A stretch of DNA of 64,000 nucleotides from Adiantum capillus-veneris (lineage: Eukaryota; Streptophyta; Polypodiopsida; Polypodiales; Pteridaceae), in contig CM043953.1 of NCBI GenBank assembly GCA_014529385.2, positions 107,266,549 through 107,330,548 on the forward strand, in the 5' to 3' direction. The number at the start of each line of letters is the position of its first letter. Positions within the stretch are counted from its first letter, which is position 1. Both the position numbers and the translations under genes were made by a program. A model generated the notes under the pieces. That model made no database searches and was not told the origin of the DNA. It was given only the letters and a program-made list of their open reading frames with translations. This document shows positions 10,640 to 23,149 of this stretch, piece by piece.

Positions 10640-11600
10640 AAAACATCTCAATGCTTCATTGCCACAGCCATGTTGTGCATATCTTATGAAAACATCCTAG
10701 CCATGAAAAAGCGCCTTTCTTTCGCATCTGGTGAAAAATTTGATTACTTCGTTATTGCCATATCCATGTTGGGTATATCCTATAGTGCACCACATTTGGC
10801 ATACATATCAGCCAAGGCAATGTCAAGCACGACATCTTTTTCCAAGAGCCTCTGACTAACAATATAATTGTGAATTTTCTTGTTAGTATCACCGTCGAAA
10901 AGCATACAAGCATGACTTCTTTTTTCAACAGCCCTTGACTGAAAATATCATCAATAATTCTTTTGCCCATATCAGCGTCTTGCATAACGCCGCATGCCTT
11001 CAAGATACAGGTGTAGGTAATTGCATACATGTTGACCAAGGCAGTGCCAACCATAACATTTTTTTTCAATAGCCCCTGACTAATGATATCATCCTGAGTT
11101 CTTATGTCCGTCCTAGCGTCTTCCAAATTGCAACATGCCTTCAAGATGCAAGCATAGGTGATTGCACATCTGAAGAGAGATGCTCAATTCACATTTGCTG
11201 AAAATAGCCCAAAGCGTTCTATGTTAAGCATATCGCCAAGAGACGATGTTCCGGATAGAAAGCTCCTCAAGCACTCTTTGGTGCTTTCCCAAGAACAACA
11301 CATTTCGCATACATGATCATTGCTCCTACGTGGTGCCACATACTTTCAAGATGCAAGCATAGGCGATTACATCAAGAGAAATGTCCTCGCTTTCCATTTT
11401 GAAAATAGCCAGCCAGCCAGAGCTCCCTGGTCATGTCACTGTTGGGCAATGAGATGCACTTGAAGACACGAAATTCCAGACATCAAGGTAGTGTTACATG
11501 CCTTCAAGACGAGAGCATAGGTGATTGCATTTGGAGAGGTGCCCTCACTTTGCATCTGTTGGAAACAGCACAGGGCTCCATGGCATCCCATGGATTGAGG
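10640..11600 (-). pseudogene. PPR gene remnant (PLS type), second of a tandem pair
   Basis: Short PPR pieces on the minus strand keep the right order but change frame repeatedly. From right to left they are a GALCCFQQMQSEGTSPNAI-like piece (about 11590-11480), MYAKC (about 11310), an elbow with EELSIRN (about 11260), YACILKAC (about 11150), SQGLLKKNVMVGTALVNMY (about 11090-11040), TCILKACGVMQDADMGK (about 11020-10960), and SQRLLEKDVVLDIALADMYAKCG (about 10860-10790). PPR proteins bind organellar RNA; this copy cannot encode one. It lies downstream of the better copy at 12116-14255 on the same strand, suggesting a tandem duplication. Confidence 0.75.
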
Positions 11601-12115
11601 AAGACCTCAAGAGAAGTGTTCAGAGTGGCATCAGGTGTGGGTGTTGGAGTGTGCATCTGGCCACCCTTCTCCCCATCAATGCGAATGTTCTTTGTGACAC
11701 ATAAGCTTTTCCTTGTAGACTAATTGATCTTTGCTCAAGTTCTGGCCAACTTCTCACTATGCTGACAATGCAAAACCTTTCTGCAATCAGCTGACAAATT
11801 TTGTGGAACCAATGCACGTGAGGGAAATATAATTTCAAGATCTTGTTCGTTGCGTAAAGGGCCACTGTGTCCAGCCCAGATTGGCCAACCCCCATCTCAC
11901 TAACCTTAACTTAATATTCATTTTATCTATATACACAATCCAAGAATAAGGGTCTGGTGTGTTGTTGCACAGCTCCATCCACTACTGTGTAATCTCCTCT
12001 CTCACTCCTCTCCTTGCACGTGCAAGCATTGCATTCTCGTCACTTGATTTGTCTGCTTTGTGGATGCTTTGTATCCCCAACAACAAATTTATTGAGCATT
12101 TCCACTTGCATTGAA
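11601..12115. other. spacer between the two PPR pseudogenes; nothing recognised
   Basis: A 91-codon minus-strand frame at 11895-11620 has no PPR, E or DYW signature and no family I know. It may be a decayed 3' region of the PPR gene to its right. Confidence 0.4.
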
Positions 12116-14255
12116 TTAGCAACCAGATCCTGGCTTATTCCAAACTACATTTTTTATTCTCATGCATTCAATATGTTCTACCTCCTCTTGCATCCCAACA
12201 ACTGCATAAATATTAATCATTAAGACATATGCTGACCCATAATGTCGGTCTAGTTGGACTACACGCTCAAAAGCAAACTTTCCGAGCTTGACATTTCCCC
12301 ATTGGCGGCAAGCACCTAGAAGGGAGACCCAAATTGGACGATGATCAGATGACGGCATCATCGTAATTACTCTCATTGCTTTGTCAAAGAGCCTTGTACA
12401 TCTAAAAAGATCAACCATGCAAGTATAGTGTTCTGTGTTTGGTTCAATGTCGTGTTTTTCCCTCATGTTATCAAAATGCATATGACCCTCATCGACTAAA
12501 CCTGAGTGGCTACATGCATAGAGCACATTGACATAAGTGATTGCATTGGGGGAAATGACATCTTGCTACATGCATTGAAAACAGACCAGAGCTTCATTGG
12601 CCCGCCCTTGCTAGGCATATCCTTCTATAAATGCAGTCCAAGAAACTACATTTGGGGAGAAACCCTCCCTCCGCGTTCACTGAAAACACCCCTTAGCTTC
12701 TTGTCCTTGCCCCTGTCGGCCATATCCTGTAATCAGTGCATTCCAAGAGACTTCATTCCGGACAGAAAGCTGGTCAAGAACTTCTTGTGCTTGCAAAAAT
12801 ACACCACACTTGGCATACATGTCAAGCAAAGCATTGCCAAGCACGACATCTTTTTGTAGCAGCCCTTGCCTAGCAATATCATCATGACTCTGCTTGCCCA
12901 TGATACCGTTTTGCATAATGCCACATGCCTTCAAAACACAAGCATAGGTGACCACATTCGGACCAAGCACTTACTGGCCCTGATCTTGTTGGGCATATCC
13001 TGCAATTAATGCATTCCAAGAGACTGCATCCCGAACATAAATCTCGTCAAGAACTTGTTGTGCTTTGGAAAGTACACTACACTTGGCATACATGTCAACC
13101 AAAGCATTACGAAGCACGACATTTTTTTCCAACAGTCCCCGACTAACAAGCTCATCATGAATTTGTTTACCTGTGTCGACGTCTTTCAAAGTGCCACATG
13201 CCTTCGAAATGCAAGCATAGGTGATTGCATCTAGATACAAGCCCTCGCTTTGCATCCGCTGGAACCATTCCAATGCTTCTTGGCCCTGCCCCTGTTGGGC
13301 ATAACCTGCAATCAATGCATTCCAAGAGACCGCATCTCGATCAGGCAACTCATCAAGAACTTGTTGAGCTTTCAAAAGTACACCACACTAGGCATACATA
13401 TCAACCAAAGCATTGCCAAGCATGACAGTTCTTTTCAACAGCCCCTGATTGACAATCTCGTCGTGAATTTGTTTGCCCATATCAATGTCTCGCATAATGC
13501 CACATGCCTTCAAAATGCAAGCATAGGTGAATGCATCTGGAGAGAAACCCTCACTTCGCATACAATGGAAACAATTCAAAGCTTCCTGGCCCTGGCCTTG
13601 TTGGGCATATCCTGCAATTAATGCAGTCCAAGAGATGACATCTCGGTTGGGAAGCTCGTCCAAAACTTGTTGTGCTTTCCAAAGTACACCACAATTAGCA
13701 TACATGTATACCAACGCATTGCCAAGCACGACATTCTTCTCCAACAACCTTTGACTAACAATCTCGTCATGAATTTGTTTGCCTAGATCAATGTCTTGAA
13801 TAATACCGCATGCCTTCAAGGCACAAGCATAGGTGACCGCATCCAAAGAGAGGCCCTCGCTTCGCAAGCGATGAAAACAGCCCAGAGCTTTGTTACCCTG
13901 CCCATGTCGAGCATATCTTGCAATAAGTGCAGTCCAACCGACGACATCCCAGATTGGAAGCTCATCAACAACTTGTTGTGCCCAGACAAGTGCACTACAC
14001 TTAACATACATACTAGCTCTGTAAGCATCTGTCCTTCTCAAGTAACCCACTAGTGCAAATCTCCGCATGTACCTTATTGCCTTGGCACAAATCCTTCTTC
14101 TTAGCACAGGCTTTTAATGAGGTCATCCAAGGTAGTCTCATTATTTTCGAGTGTGCGTCATTGTCTTCCCCTCCATATTCCACTTCTGTGATTTTGTGAG
14201 GGGATTGAGAGATTCTCAGTGAACGCAAAATCAGTGTGACTATGGGAGCCTCCAA
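12116..14255 (-). pseudogene. PLS-class PPR protein gene with E-type C terminus, broken by stops and a frameshift
   Basis: About 710 codons can be followed on the minus strand. The N-terminal region (14255-14030) ends in SLKACAKKKDLCQGNKVH. A frameshift near 14025 leads into a run of PPR motifs (MYVKCSALVWAQQ, RSEGLSLDAVTYACALKACG, GKQIHDEIVSQRLLEKNVVL). An in-frame TAG at about 13386 replaces the Lys of a MYAKCG motif. A stop after QDQGQ (about 12971) and another near 12676 interrupt later repeats. The C terminus (12526-12116) is a typical E region (LYACSHSGLVDEG, MPSSDHRPIWVSLLGACR) ending without a DYW domain. Family members edit or process organellar transcripts. No ATG is certain; the 14255 end is a TTG. 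The repeats are near-identical to each other, as in expanding fern PPR families. Confidence 0.85.
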
Positions 14256-15030
14256 ACTAAGATCAAATTGCTGCTGAGAGTTGGCAGTTGGTAGCTTTTG
14301 ACGGCATAATGTTTTTTAGAGCTTTTCATCGTAGTGGTTTTTTTTATGAAAGAGCAGCCATGTGGGTTATTGAGAGGCCAAGGATTTGGAATTGCCCACT
14401 ACGCTAACGAAGTAACAAGACGAAGGGATCGACACTATATAAGCATATGACTAAACAAGGAGTACCTATTACCAACTCAAATGGTTTAAATTTATTTATT
14501 GTCTACATGATGTTAGTTTAGTAGTAATCTTTAACATTGATAACAAGGGGAAGGGGTCGCTAACGAGAGTACTAATGCTTCTTGTGTTTCTTAGATGGTG
14601 ATAGGTAAGAGGTTTCTTCCTTAGGATTACTTCACAGACTACAAATATAGCAACAGATTCACATTGGCTTGAGATAAATTATGTTGGTTATCTTTCTAAT
14701 GATAAGACAAGTGTAACTCTTGTTGGAAATAGGGTTGCAGGGAAACACACACACCTTAGATAAGATGAAGAAGCTCAAGGCGCAAAATAGAGAGTATGTA
14801 TTGCTTAATGCACAATGGAAAGATAAGTTAGCCCTAGAGTGATGGGCATGTATACATTGCACGGGGGAAAAACCCTCCTAGTGAGGAAAAAAATGCCCCA
14901 ATGGTCCTAAGTGTGTTCACACACATCACTACCACTTATGTGTGGTAACAAATTTCCCTTGGGAGTGATGCCGTGAACAAGGGCTAGCACCTCGTGTAAA
15001 GGGAAGTGCCATGCTTTAAGGACATGATCA
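14256..15030. other. no gene recognised
   Basis: This is AT-rich spacer between the PPR pseudogene and the 3' end of the copia element. The right half (14720-15030) may be the 3' untranslated region or LTR of that element, but I could not find paired LTR ends. Confidence 0.4.
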
Positions 15031-15034
15031 ATCC

Positions 15035-15450
15035 ACAAAGGGGAGTAAGCCCAAAGCTTTGCAAAAAGCTTTGACCTCACAAGTCAGTGCCTTTGTGAGT
15101 ATATCTGCAAGGTTGTCCTATGTTGGCACATAAGCCAAGCTGATCCTTCCTTTTGAGAGTCTCACTCTAAGATAGTGGTAATGCACCTTGATGTGCTTTG
15201 TGTGAGCATGAAAAAATGGGTTCCTTGCAACTACCAATGTGCTCTAGTTGTTAGTGTAGATTATGTTGGCAGTGTCCTATCCAACACCCAAATCATCCAT
15301 AAGGCATTTGAGTCATACACACTCAATTGTAGCTACTGTGAAGACTGCCCTGTACTCAACCTCACAAATGGAAGTAGTCGCGATAGGTTTCTTTTTGCTC
15401 AACCATGATATGCACAACTATTGAGCATGAAATAAAAACCACTTGTGGAC
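15035..15450 (-). pseudogene. copia RNase H
   Basis: On the minus strand the pieces read SWLSKKKPIATTSICEVEY, then IYTNN-STLVVARNPFFHAHTKHI, then ISLAYVPT-DNLADILTKAL. These are the standard three blocks of copia RNase H. The second block has TNN where an active enzyme has DN, and two in-frame stops interrupt. Confidence 0.8.
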
Positions 15451-15639
15451 ACTTGCAAGTCATAACAACCAACCCAATTTGAGTCCAAAAAAGCTTGTAA
15501 ATCTAGCGGCAATGACCCCCCCCCTTGGGATAAAGAAGCCAAGATGTAAAGTGCCACTCAAGTAGCAAAAAATCCTCTTAACAACCTACCAATACTAAAC
15601 CTTGGGCTATGCATAAATCTACTGACCTGCAAGACAACA

Positions 15640-16760
15640 AATTGAACATTGTTTCTCATATTGCATACACAAATAGCATCCAATAGCAGTAAAGAGTGAC
15701 ATCGGCATGATCACCAACATCATGAAGACTCAATTTCAAACCTATTTCCATGGGAGTAGCAATAGGTTTGTAGTCTTCAAGTCCAAACTTACATATAAAT
15801 ATCTCTATGTAGCGTGTTTGGCACAAGGCAATACCACCATCACATTGCTTTAATTGTATGCTCAAGTAATGATGCAAAAGCCCCAAGTATTTCTTCTTAA
15901 AAATAGCATTCAAATTAGCCTCAAATTTAGCAATATGTGTCTCATTCAGGCCAGTGATCAATAAATCATCCACATATCAAACAATGATGAGAAATAGATC
16001 ACCCTCATGCTTTACATACAAAGTGCTTTCTCTTGGACTGTTACAAAAGCCTCATTTAACCAAGTGAGTGTCAACTTTCTCATACCAAGCACGAGGAGAC
16101 TGCTTCAACCCATACAAATCTTTCTTACATTTGCACACTTTATCTTCTTGTCCTTTCTTGAAAAAACCATGAGGCTACGTTACATAAACTTCCTCAAATA
16201 TATCACCTAAGAAATAAGTAACAATGTCTAATTGATGTACATCCATCCAAAATGAGCTACCAATGCACATAGAAAATGAACAATAGTCATACACCAATTG
16301 GGAGCAAAAGTCTCTTCATAATCTATGCCTTTTTTATGTGCATAGCCTTTTGCAACAAGTCAAGCCTTATAATGATCAATCTCACCATGTCGCTTACGTT
16401 TGAACTTGTAAACCCACTTTGTACCAATGGCCTTTTTGCCAAGAGGCAAATCACATAAAGTCCATGTGCCATTTTCTATAAGTGCATCATATTTGATTCC
16501 ATGGCATCCATCCAATTTTTTGACTTATGTGCTTCATCAAAAGACAAAGGTTCCTCCACATCACATAAACTAGAAACAACCAGAGCATAGCAATCTAACG
16601 CATAAGATGCATAGCGCGAACTCGAACGAGTATGACTAGGCATAGATGCATCCAATTTACTGTCACGCAAAGTATGCACCAACCATTTTGGCACACCTCT
16701 AGCTTGCTCATTCTCATCCCTTTCCACATCAAGTACACCTCCATCAGTAATAGGTTAATT
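15640..16760 (-). pseudogene. copia reverse transcriptase and preceding linker
   Basis: The linker at 16727-16476 (ARGVPKWLVHTLRDSKLDA, then KNWMDAMES) matches the linker of the plus-strand copy at 38570-38770. RT pieces follow, with GTKWV at about 16415 and the catalytic YVDDLLITG at 15985-15955. The frame 15973-15656 carries the downstream RT (LLHHYLSIQLKQCDGGIALCQ). It is frameshifted in at least three places. Confidence 0.8.
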
Positions 16761-17060
16761 TGTAGAATTTCACAAAACCCCCATAGGTTGTACATTTGCC
16801 TATTTTCAAGTTTCCAGCATTAAAAAGAGGCAACAAACTGTCATAAATGTCATGTGAGCTTACATTATTATCTCTAGTAATGACAACAAGGGTTGACAAA
16901 AATCTTCTACAATCACAACATCTCATGAAACCAAGATACGTTTCATTTGTGAATAGTTATAACCTGTAATCTTTGCTTTCAATACTATAAGCAAAAAAAT
17001 GCATTTAACAACCTTATCACCCATTTTTTTGCATTGTGGCACCAAAGAATAAGCTAAACA

Positions 17061-18046
17061 TTAAAAAATGCGCATGTGATCAATAGATGGCTTTTTATCA
17101 TGCCATGCTTCATTAGGAGTCATAGACTGCAAAGCTTTTGTAGGATACCTGTTAAGTACATAAGTAGCACACATGATGGCCTCAAGCCAAAGTGAATGTG
17201 GAAAAGCTTGACTTTTAACCATACATTGTGCCATCTCTATAAGCAACCCATTTTTCCTTTCAACAACACCATTTTGCTAAGGTTATCCCACAACTAGCAA
17301 GAAATGCATTAAACTCATGAGACATATACTTCCCCCCTCGATCTGAACGAAGGATGTCCATAGTACATTTAGAGACATTTTCAGCTCATAGCCAAAAATT
17401 GCTTGAAGCACATGGACACTTTGGACTTAGCTTTAAGCAGATATGCCCACGTATTCCTAGACTAATCAACAATGAAAGTCATGAAGTATAGGTAACTGCC
17501 TAAGGATGGAGTTTGCATAGGCCCATAAACATAATTATGCATAAGTTGCAACTTTCATATAGCCCATACTAAAACATCCTTTGGAAAATTTCAACGTTGC
17601 ATCTTCACAAACATGCTTTAAAGGTGCTTCAAGAGGGTCAAAGAAACAACCATATTAGATTTTTGTAAACATAGCAAACTGACAAAATTCAGATGCCCAA
17701 AACGTGCAAGCCAAAGTTGGCATTCAAAACAGCCTTTGAATCCACAATTGCATTTTCAAAATTCTACCCACACTTGTCGTATAAAGTGAGCTTATATAGC
17801 CCACGACACAAAATACCATATGCAACAATTTCATCACCAAAATTGAGATCATGAGTTGTATATTTGTCATCCATAGATTTTGACAACAACACCAAGTCTA
17901 GCAAGTGTGGATATAGATAAAAGGTTTTGTTTGATCCCATGGACATAAAGTGCATCAAAATTTGTGAAAGAACTACCCATTTGTCGTAGTCATCACAATC
18001 TTTCCAACTCCCTTGACTGGATAAGAGGCATTGTTGGCACAAGTGG
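17061..18046 (-). pseudogene. copia pre-integrase and integrase
   Basis: The pre-integrase region lies at 18042-17764 and ends LYKLTLYDKCG. Integrase core pieces follow in several frames: a TWAYLLKAK-like block near 17440, an RSDRGGKY-like block near 17340, NGVVERKN near 17280-17250, and the clean frame 17246-17061 (AQCMVKSQAFPHSLW, MTPNEAWH). The three acidic blocks are present in order, but the reading frame is not. Confidence 0.75.
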
Positions 18047-19205
18047 CTATATTTCCATGAGGGACAACCTTAGAGAGGTAAACAAGTCACAATGTGATGT
18101 AATGTGCTTTGTAGCACCATTATAAAAGTACCACACATGTGAATCTGTAGCAATTGGCATACATGCATCATGGATAGATGGATCATAAGTGCATTCTGCA
18201 CTAAATGCCCATTTTGCATCTACATTATCATCACAATCTCCTTTCACAAAAGATTCTACAATAGCTACACCTGTAGTGGAACTAGCCTCTTTCTTCTTGG
18301 CCTCTTTTTCCTTCAATTTAGGACACTACTTAATCAAGTGATCATTAGATTGCAATAATGGCAATGCATCTTCTTTTTGCCCTTCCCCAAAATTTCCAGA
18401 TGAGGTGGTGCCAGCAAAAGCATTAGGAACAAGTTATTTTCTACTCATCGAAGAACCATGAGAAGTGACTACATTGTTGTTACCACCTTTTCTTTGAGTA
18501 GCAACCAAAGCCCGTTCAACCGCACACTATTTAGCCCTATTCTTTCTTGAAAATAAGTCTCACAATAGCAATGTGCATAATGCATCAAACTTGACAACAT
18601 CGGGAGTTCCTTGGGTCATAATTCCTCAAGTACTAGCAAAAATCTAGTAAGAATTTGGCAATGCATCAAGAATAATCTACACAATCGAACTGTTAGAAAT
18701 GACTTTGGCCTGCCAAAATGAGTCGCTCATTAATATCCTTGATACCAAAAAGGAAAGTTTCCATGTGCATCTTCCTCATGCATAATCTTTGATTCCAACT
18801 CTTTACACAACAATGCAATTTTAGCCTCATGACTTGCATAAAGACCAACTAGAATATCCCAAGTTTGTTTTGTAGATTTAGCTAAACGGATGTGAGGAGT
18901 AATAATGTGATTTACAAATAATGCAATCAATGCATGAGATTGTGCATCTCTAAACATCCCAATGAGACTGCTCAATTGTAGGCAAAACAACTCTAGCAGC
19001 AACAATCCTGCCACCAAAACCAACAAAATCCTCAACGAAACATGTAGCCATAGAATCCGAACGTACATCAATGCCTTGCATAGCATTCCAAATTCCCTTT
19101 GACACAAGAACATTTTGCATCATGTAAGCCTCCTTGGGTATTGTTCTCGTCTAGTTTATCCTCAACAGTGAACATCTTGAATACATCTGTGTTGTTATGA
19201 GCCAT
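18047..19205 (-). pseudogene. copia Gag and protease
   Basis: The start MAHNNTDVFKMFTVEDKLDE is readable at 19205-19140. The gag body is at 19113-18730 (TKQTWDILVGLYASHEAKIALLCKELESKIM). A degenerate knuckle (C-HY-C...H...C) lies near 18370-18320. The protease is at 18316-18047. Its active site, which should be W-F-D-S-G-A-T-K-H, reads WYFYNGATKHIT, so the catalytic Asp and Ser are lost. Confidence 0.8.
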
Positions 19206-19701
19206 GGCCTAATAGTTATTGGGAATGTATTATCACTTAACTAAGCCTATAAGAGTTGGTTGAAGTTGAATTGTTTGGAAACTATTAGTTGTCAATAGCC
19301 ATGTTTGGTTAAACCTGAAAGGTTTTGGATCTTTTAAGTCATGGACATTTAAAGCTTGGATTACTAGGGGTAACCGATTATTGATACGATCTATCACTTG
19401 CAAAATATTCCTTACTCTACATCTGACGAGTCGGTAGAATTGACAATGTGTGTAGGCTAGCTATTCTACAATATCATAATAGAGGCATCATATGTGAGAA
19501 TGGAGACTCTGGGACGATGTTGAAATGGTAGACAAAGCTTTTGCATAATAGTGTGAAGATCCTTACATCGCCTCAAACTTGGACCTCATCTTAAACCTTC
19601 TATATAAAGAGGTGAGTGATCTCTCTGCTACACGCTTAGCATTGTTGCTATTTACAATAAATCTTGTAGGATCCTTTTGATCTACAGTAGTGATTAATAG
19701 A

Positions 19702-22184
19702 ATGCCTAAGGGGAAGGAAAAAATGCAAGTGGTTGAGGCTTCATCTACACCGAACCTACAGGTTTTCTGGAAAAAAAATCTTCTTGGTTTATTTTGAGCA
19801 TAATGGATTGGTGTCTGGAATTCATGGAACATTGGAAATTATATGAAGAATAGATCTCTGTCCTACTGCTTGAATCAAACCAACTACTAGGGTACCTTTT
19901 TCCTGTTGTTAAGTGATTGTTCTAGGACTTATGAGTCTTGTTCAGAGGAGCACATCTTTTGCAGGATTTGTAATTCTTGTGGTTATACACTTGAGTGGGA
20001 AGTTGGACTACCTTGAAACATGCTAAAGTTTGTAAATAGGTGCATTTCCATACACCGGGTAGGAGCTTTGGATGTTAAAAATTGTTTATTTATTGAAGAG
20101 CTACTTATCTCTTTATAGAAATATCTTGATATCAGGTTGGAATTCTGGTGACATACATTGGTATGGGAGCTAGCTAGTCATTGGGACAAATGCTACTTGT
20201 ATGAGTTGTGTCTGTTGTTTGTAGACTTGTTAATTTGTACATCTTCCTAGAGAAGTGGAGTGTCTAACGATTGGATCACCCTTGTTTCTACTTAGTTAAC
20301 ATTTCATTCCAAACCTTGGGGTAATTCTATCACTCTCATATTGACAGTTGATGTAGGAAAATGATAAAAATACTCATGTCCTTTTGTTGTTATATAATAC
20401 ACTTAAAGAGTTTTTTCTTGAACAGTAGGCAAGTATTTAACATCATTGTGACATGGATAACAACATTACAGATATATAGTGTGTGACACTCTTCAAGAAC
20501 TAGGTTTAGAGGAATGTGGGACTTTGCTAACCACATATGGAGGTTACAAAGGCATCAAAGAGATGGTTGGTCAAATCAAACCTAATATTGAAGATGAAGA
20601 CTCACAAGTCTCAAAGCGCCCTAATACTCTTGTTTCTCCTTCTAGTTCATACACTTCTTTTTGACACCTTCTTCATCATATGAATCTATGTCTGGAAGAG
20701 GAGAAGCAAAAAGTTTTACACGAGGCAGGGGCATGAACTTACCAATTAAACATCTATTGGATATGTAATGTGCAGGTGTTAAGGAACGCATGTGGCAGAT
20801 TCAACCTCCTTCCGAAGAATAAAGCAAGTTTTGGTCTTGTTACACACTGTTTATTTACCAACAAGATTTTTGATTTTTTTTCTCCTGATCTATTCTTGAA
20901 GAATGCTTTGAATGTTTTTTTGGATAAAATGTACTACTAAACGATGTTATGTTTGGATGGAAATACCATCCATCCATAAAAAACCTTGTGTCATTTAATG
21001 ATTTTCTTCGTAAAGATGGTGTTAAGATGTGATTGTAGTAATTACCCAGAGTTTTGCAAAGAATTTACTAACTTTGGGACTCATGTATGTACATTATGAT
21101 ACTCTGGTAAGGTGCATACTAAGTAAAGGATACCTCTATATCCACTTATTCCTCACTTAGCCTTTGCGGCTGTGATTGAATGTCTGACCAACTTGGCCTT
21201 AAAGATCCAACTAGAGTAGGAAATTCATCTACAACTAGTATGGATACTTAAACAGGTCTTTTTAAACAAAATTAGTATGATGCCTCAGGAATGGCTTAGT
21301 CTGGATACTAGTTGGATTACACCTAGTATTATGATGAATATCTCCAAACTTAAGGAGCGATGGTTCATCATTGGACTGGATAAAGTAGCTAACACTGCAT
21401 CTTTTATATGTAAAAAGTTTTCCTTTGACTCTACCTTGGCAAGAATTGATGGAGATGAATTTTACAAACTTAATGATTCTTGCAGAAGAATAGCTAATTA
21501 GCTAAATGAGGAGCTATTTGGACTAGGTTATATACCTAGTTCACAAAAAATTCCTATACTCTTCCCTACTTATAAGTGTCATAAACATAGATTTAGATGG
21601 ATATTGATGCATCCAATGGTATCTTTAATAATATTACCGATGAACTAACCATTTGTCTAAATTTAATTCTACTTGAATTGAAGCAATGTGTGCAAAAAAG
21701 AGAAGTGATCTGAAACAATTTAGAAATGTAGACTGTTGCCCTTTTTGGCTGGTAAAAAATGTAGTGGAGGTGTATAGTAACCTTCCTAAGAATATTTATT
21801 ATATCTTTATAGCTGACATACCACATGTTATGAAAGTATACCAATCACGGGATCGTTTGGATCATTAAATATTCTATCTGAACTTATGTCTATAGCCTTT
21901 GCTCATTGAGCTACACATGGCTTCACTAGCATTTCAATAAAGAAAGCTGGCTCGGTTAAAATAATCCAAATTGAAAGCACCAAATAATTTTTATGGAGAT
22001 GATTTGTATAAATACATCATTTGGCTACTCAAGAAATGCTTTATCCAACTAGGAAAATTTTGCTAGTCATTGGAATTCCCATGGGCTTCTCGTGCTTGCT
22101 AGTTATGTGTAATCTTTATCTTTTATACCTTTGAGTACAAATGGCTTTTGAAAATGCCAAGTGACCCTATTAAGTCCACCTTAC
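19702..22184 (+). pseudogene. Penelope-like ORF, N-terminal region and first half of RT
   Basis: A start MPKGKEKMQVVEASS at 19702 recurs as MPKVKEKMQVVEASS at 31374 in copy C. After decayed text, a frame at 20479-20661 (LQELGLEECGTLL), a CDCSNYPEF-like block near 21030, and the RT fingers (21277-21501, then FRW near 21590) follow. The CDC block may be the zinc-binding element reported for some Penelope clades. The piece ends at the target site CTTAC of the nested LTR element, inside the RT palm. Confidence 0.65.
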
Positions 22185-22435
22185 TGTTGGAGATGGCTAG
22201 GGAGGGTGCAATCATGGGGAAGCCATGGTGAGAGAGGAAGTGCTACAAAAGGAGATGAACGAGAGAGAAAGAGAGCAGAAGTTGATATAGTAGAAAGACA
22301 ATAACCCGCTAAATTTAATTAATAAAAAAATCCTTTACATATAAATTGCCATGCAAACTCCATGCACACTGAAGGTGCAGTGCATGCTATAATAGATATT
22401 CCCATGCAAGCATCAAACGGGCTTGAAACCTAACA
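22185..22435 (-). repeat. 3' LTR of the gag-only element
   Basis: It has TG...CA ends, is 251 bp long and has the CTTAC duplication on its left. It pairs with 24277-24527. Confidence 0.92.
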
Positions 22436-23149
22436 ATCCCCTCCTCAATCTCAAAACTATACCGACCATTCTCATGATGCTTCAAGTTTTTGGTATACTT
22501 GTGAATCATGAGTTTTAGGTTCTCTCACAACCAAGGGTTTTGGTATACCCATAACCCGGTGCTACTATTTAGCTACCAGCAAAATGTAGTTTTTGGTTCA
22601 CTACCAAACCTTGGTTTTTTGGTGTACCCAATATCCTCATGAGAAGTGGGACAAAATAGGACTTAAACAAAAACTGATAATTTTTGGGAGGTCTTACCAC
22701 TTATGTGTGTGCGACAATGTCTATAACCCGTACATGTTTATTTTTTACTAGGAAAGACATAAAAAGAGTTGATCTAAAGAACATAACTGTCAACAAAAAT
22801 TATTTAGGATTCTTTATCCCCATCAACCACATGAATATGATTTTTTCCCTTTTTGAAGCACTTATTTGAAGGATGATTTGTCTTACCGCAAAGAATACAA
22901 GGATTCTTCTTGAAACAATTTGGTGATTATTGCACCCACAAATGGTACAAGATCTCGTACCAATGGAGGTTTTGGATGAAGCTGAGGTAGAAGCACAATT
23001 ACTGATCGCATAGGCACTGGGAGTATTAGAAGAATTGGTAGGAGATACTACATATGCACTAGGAATAATGGGAGAATTGTACGGGAAACCCTTTTTTCTT
23101 CTTCCTGCAATGAATTGATGATACCATCCAAGGAGGGCAGTTGATCTTT

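Larger units (their letters stand above)
15030..19205 (-). mobile_element. decayed Ty1/copia element (family 1, copy A)
   Basis: Read on the minus strand from 19205 the copia order is complete: gag start, CCHC knuckle, protease, pre-integrase, integrase, linker, RT and RNase H. All parts are broken by stops and shifts. No LTR pair or primer site was found; the gag start lies only 16 bp from the Penelope element at 19221, so the 5' end is missing. A second copy of the same family lies at 36219-39800 on the opposite strand and shares long stretches with it. Confidence 0.85.

Noticed and set aside
12506-14053. Plus-strand ORFs opposite the PPR pseudogene
   Set aside because: They are antisense shadows of the PPR repeats; the minus strand carries the conserved motifs.
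21593-21868. Overlapping ORFs on both strands as separate genes
   Set aside because: They fall within the Penelope RT region; the plus-strand text carries the RT blocks and the minus-strand frame is a shadow.
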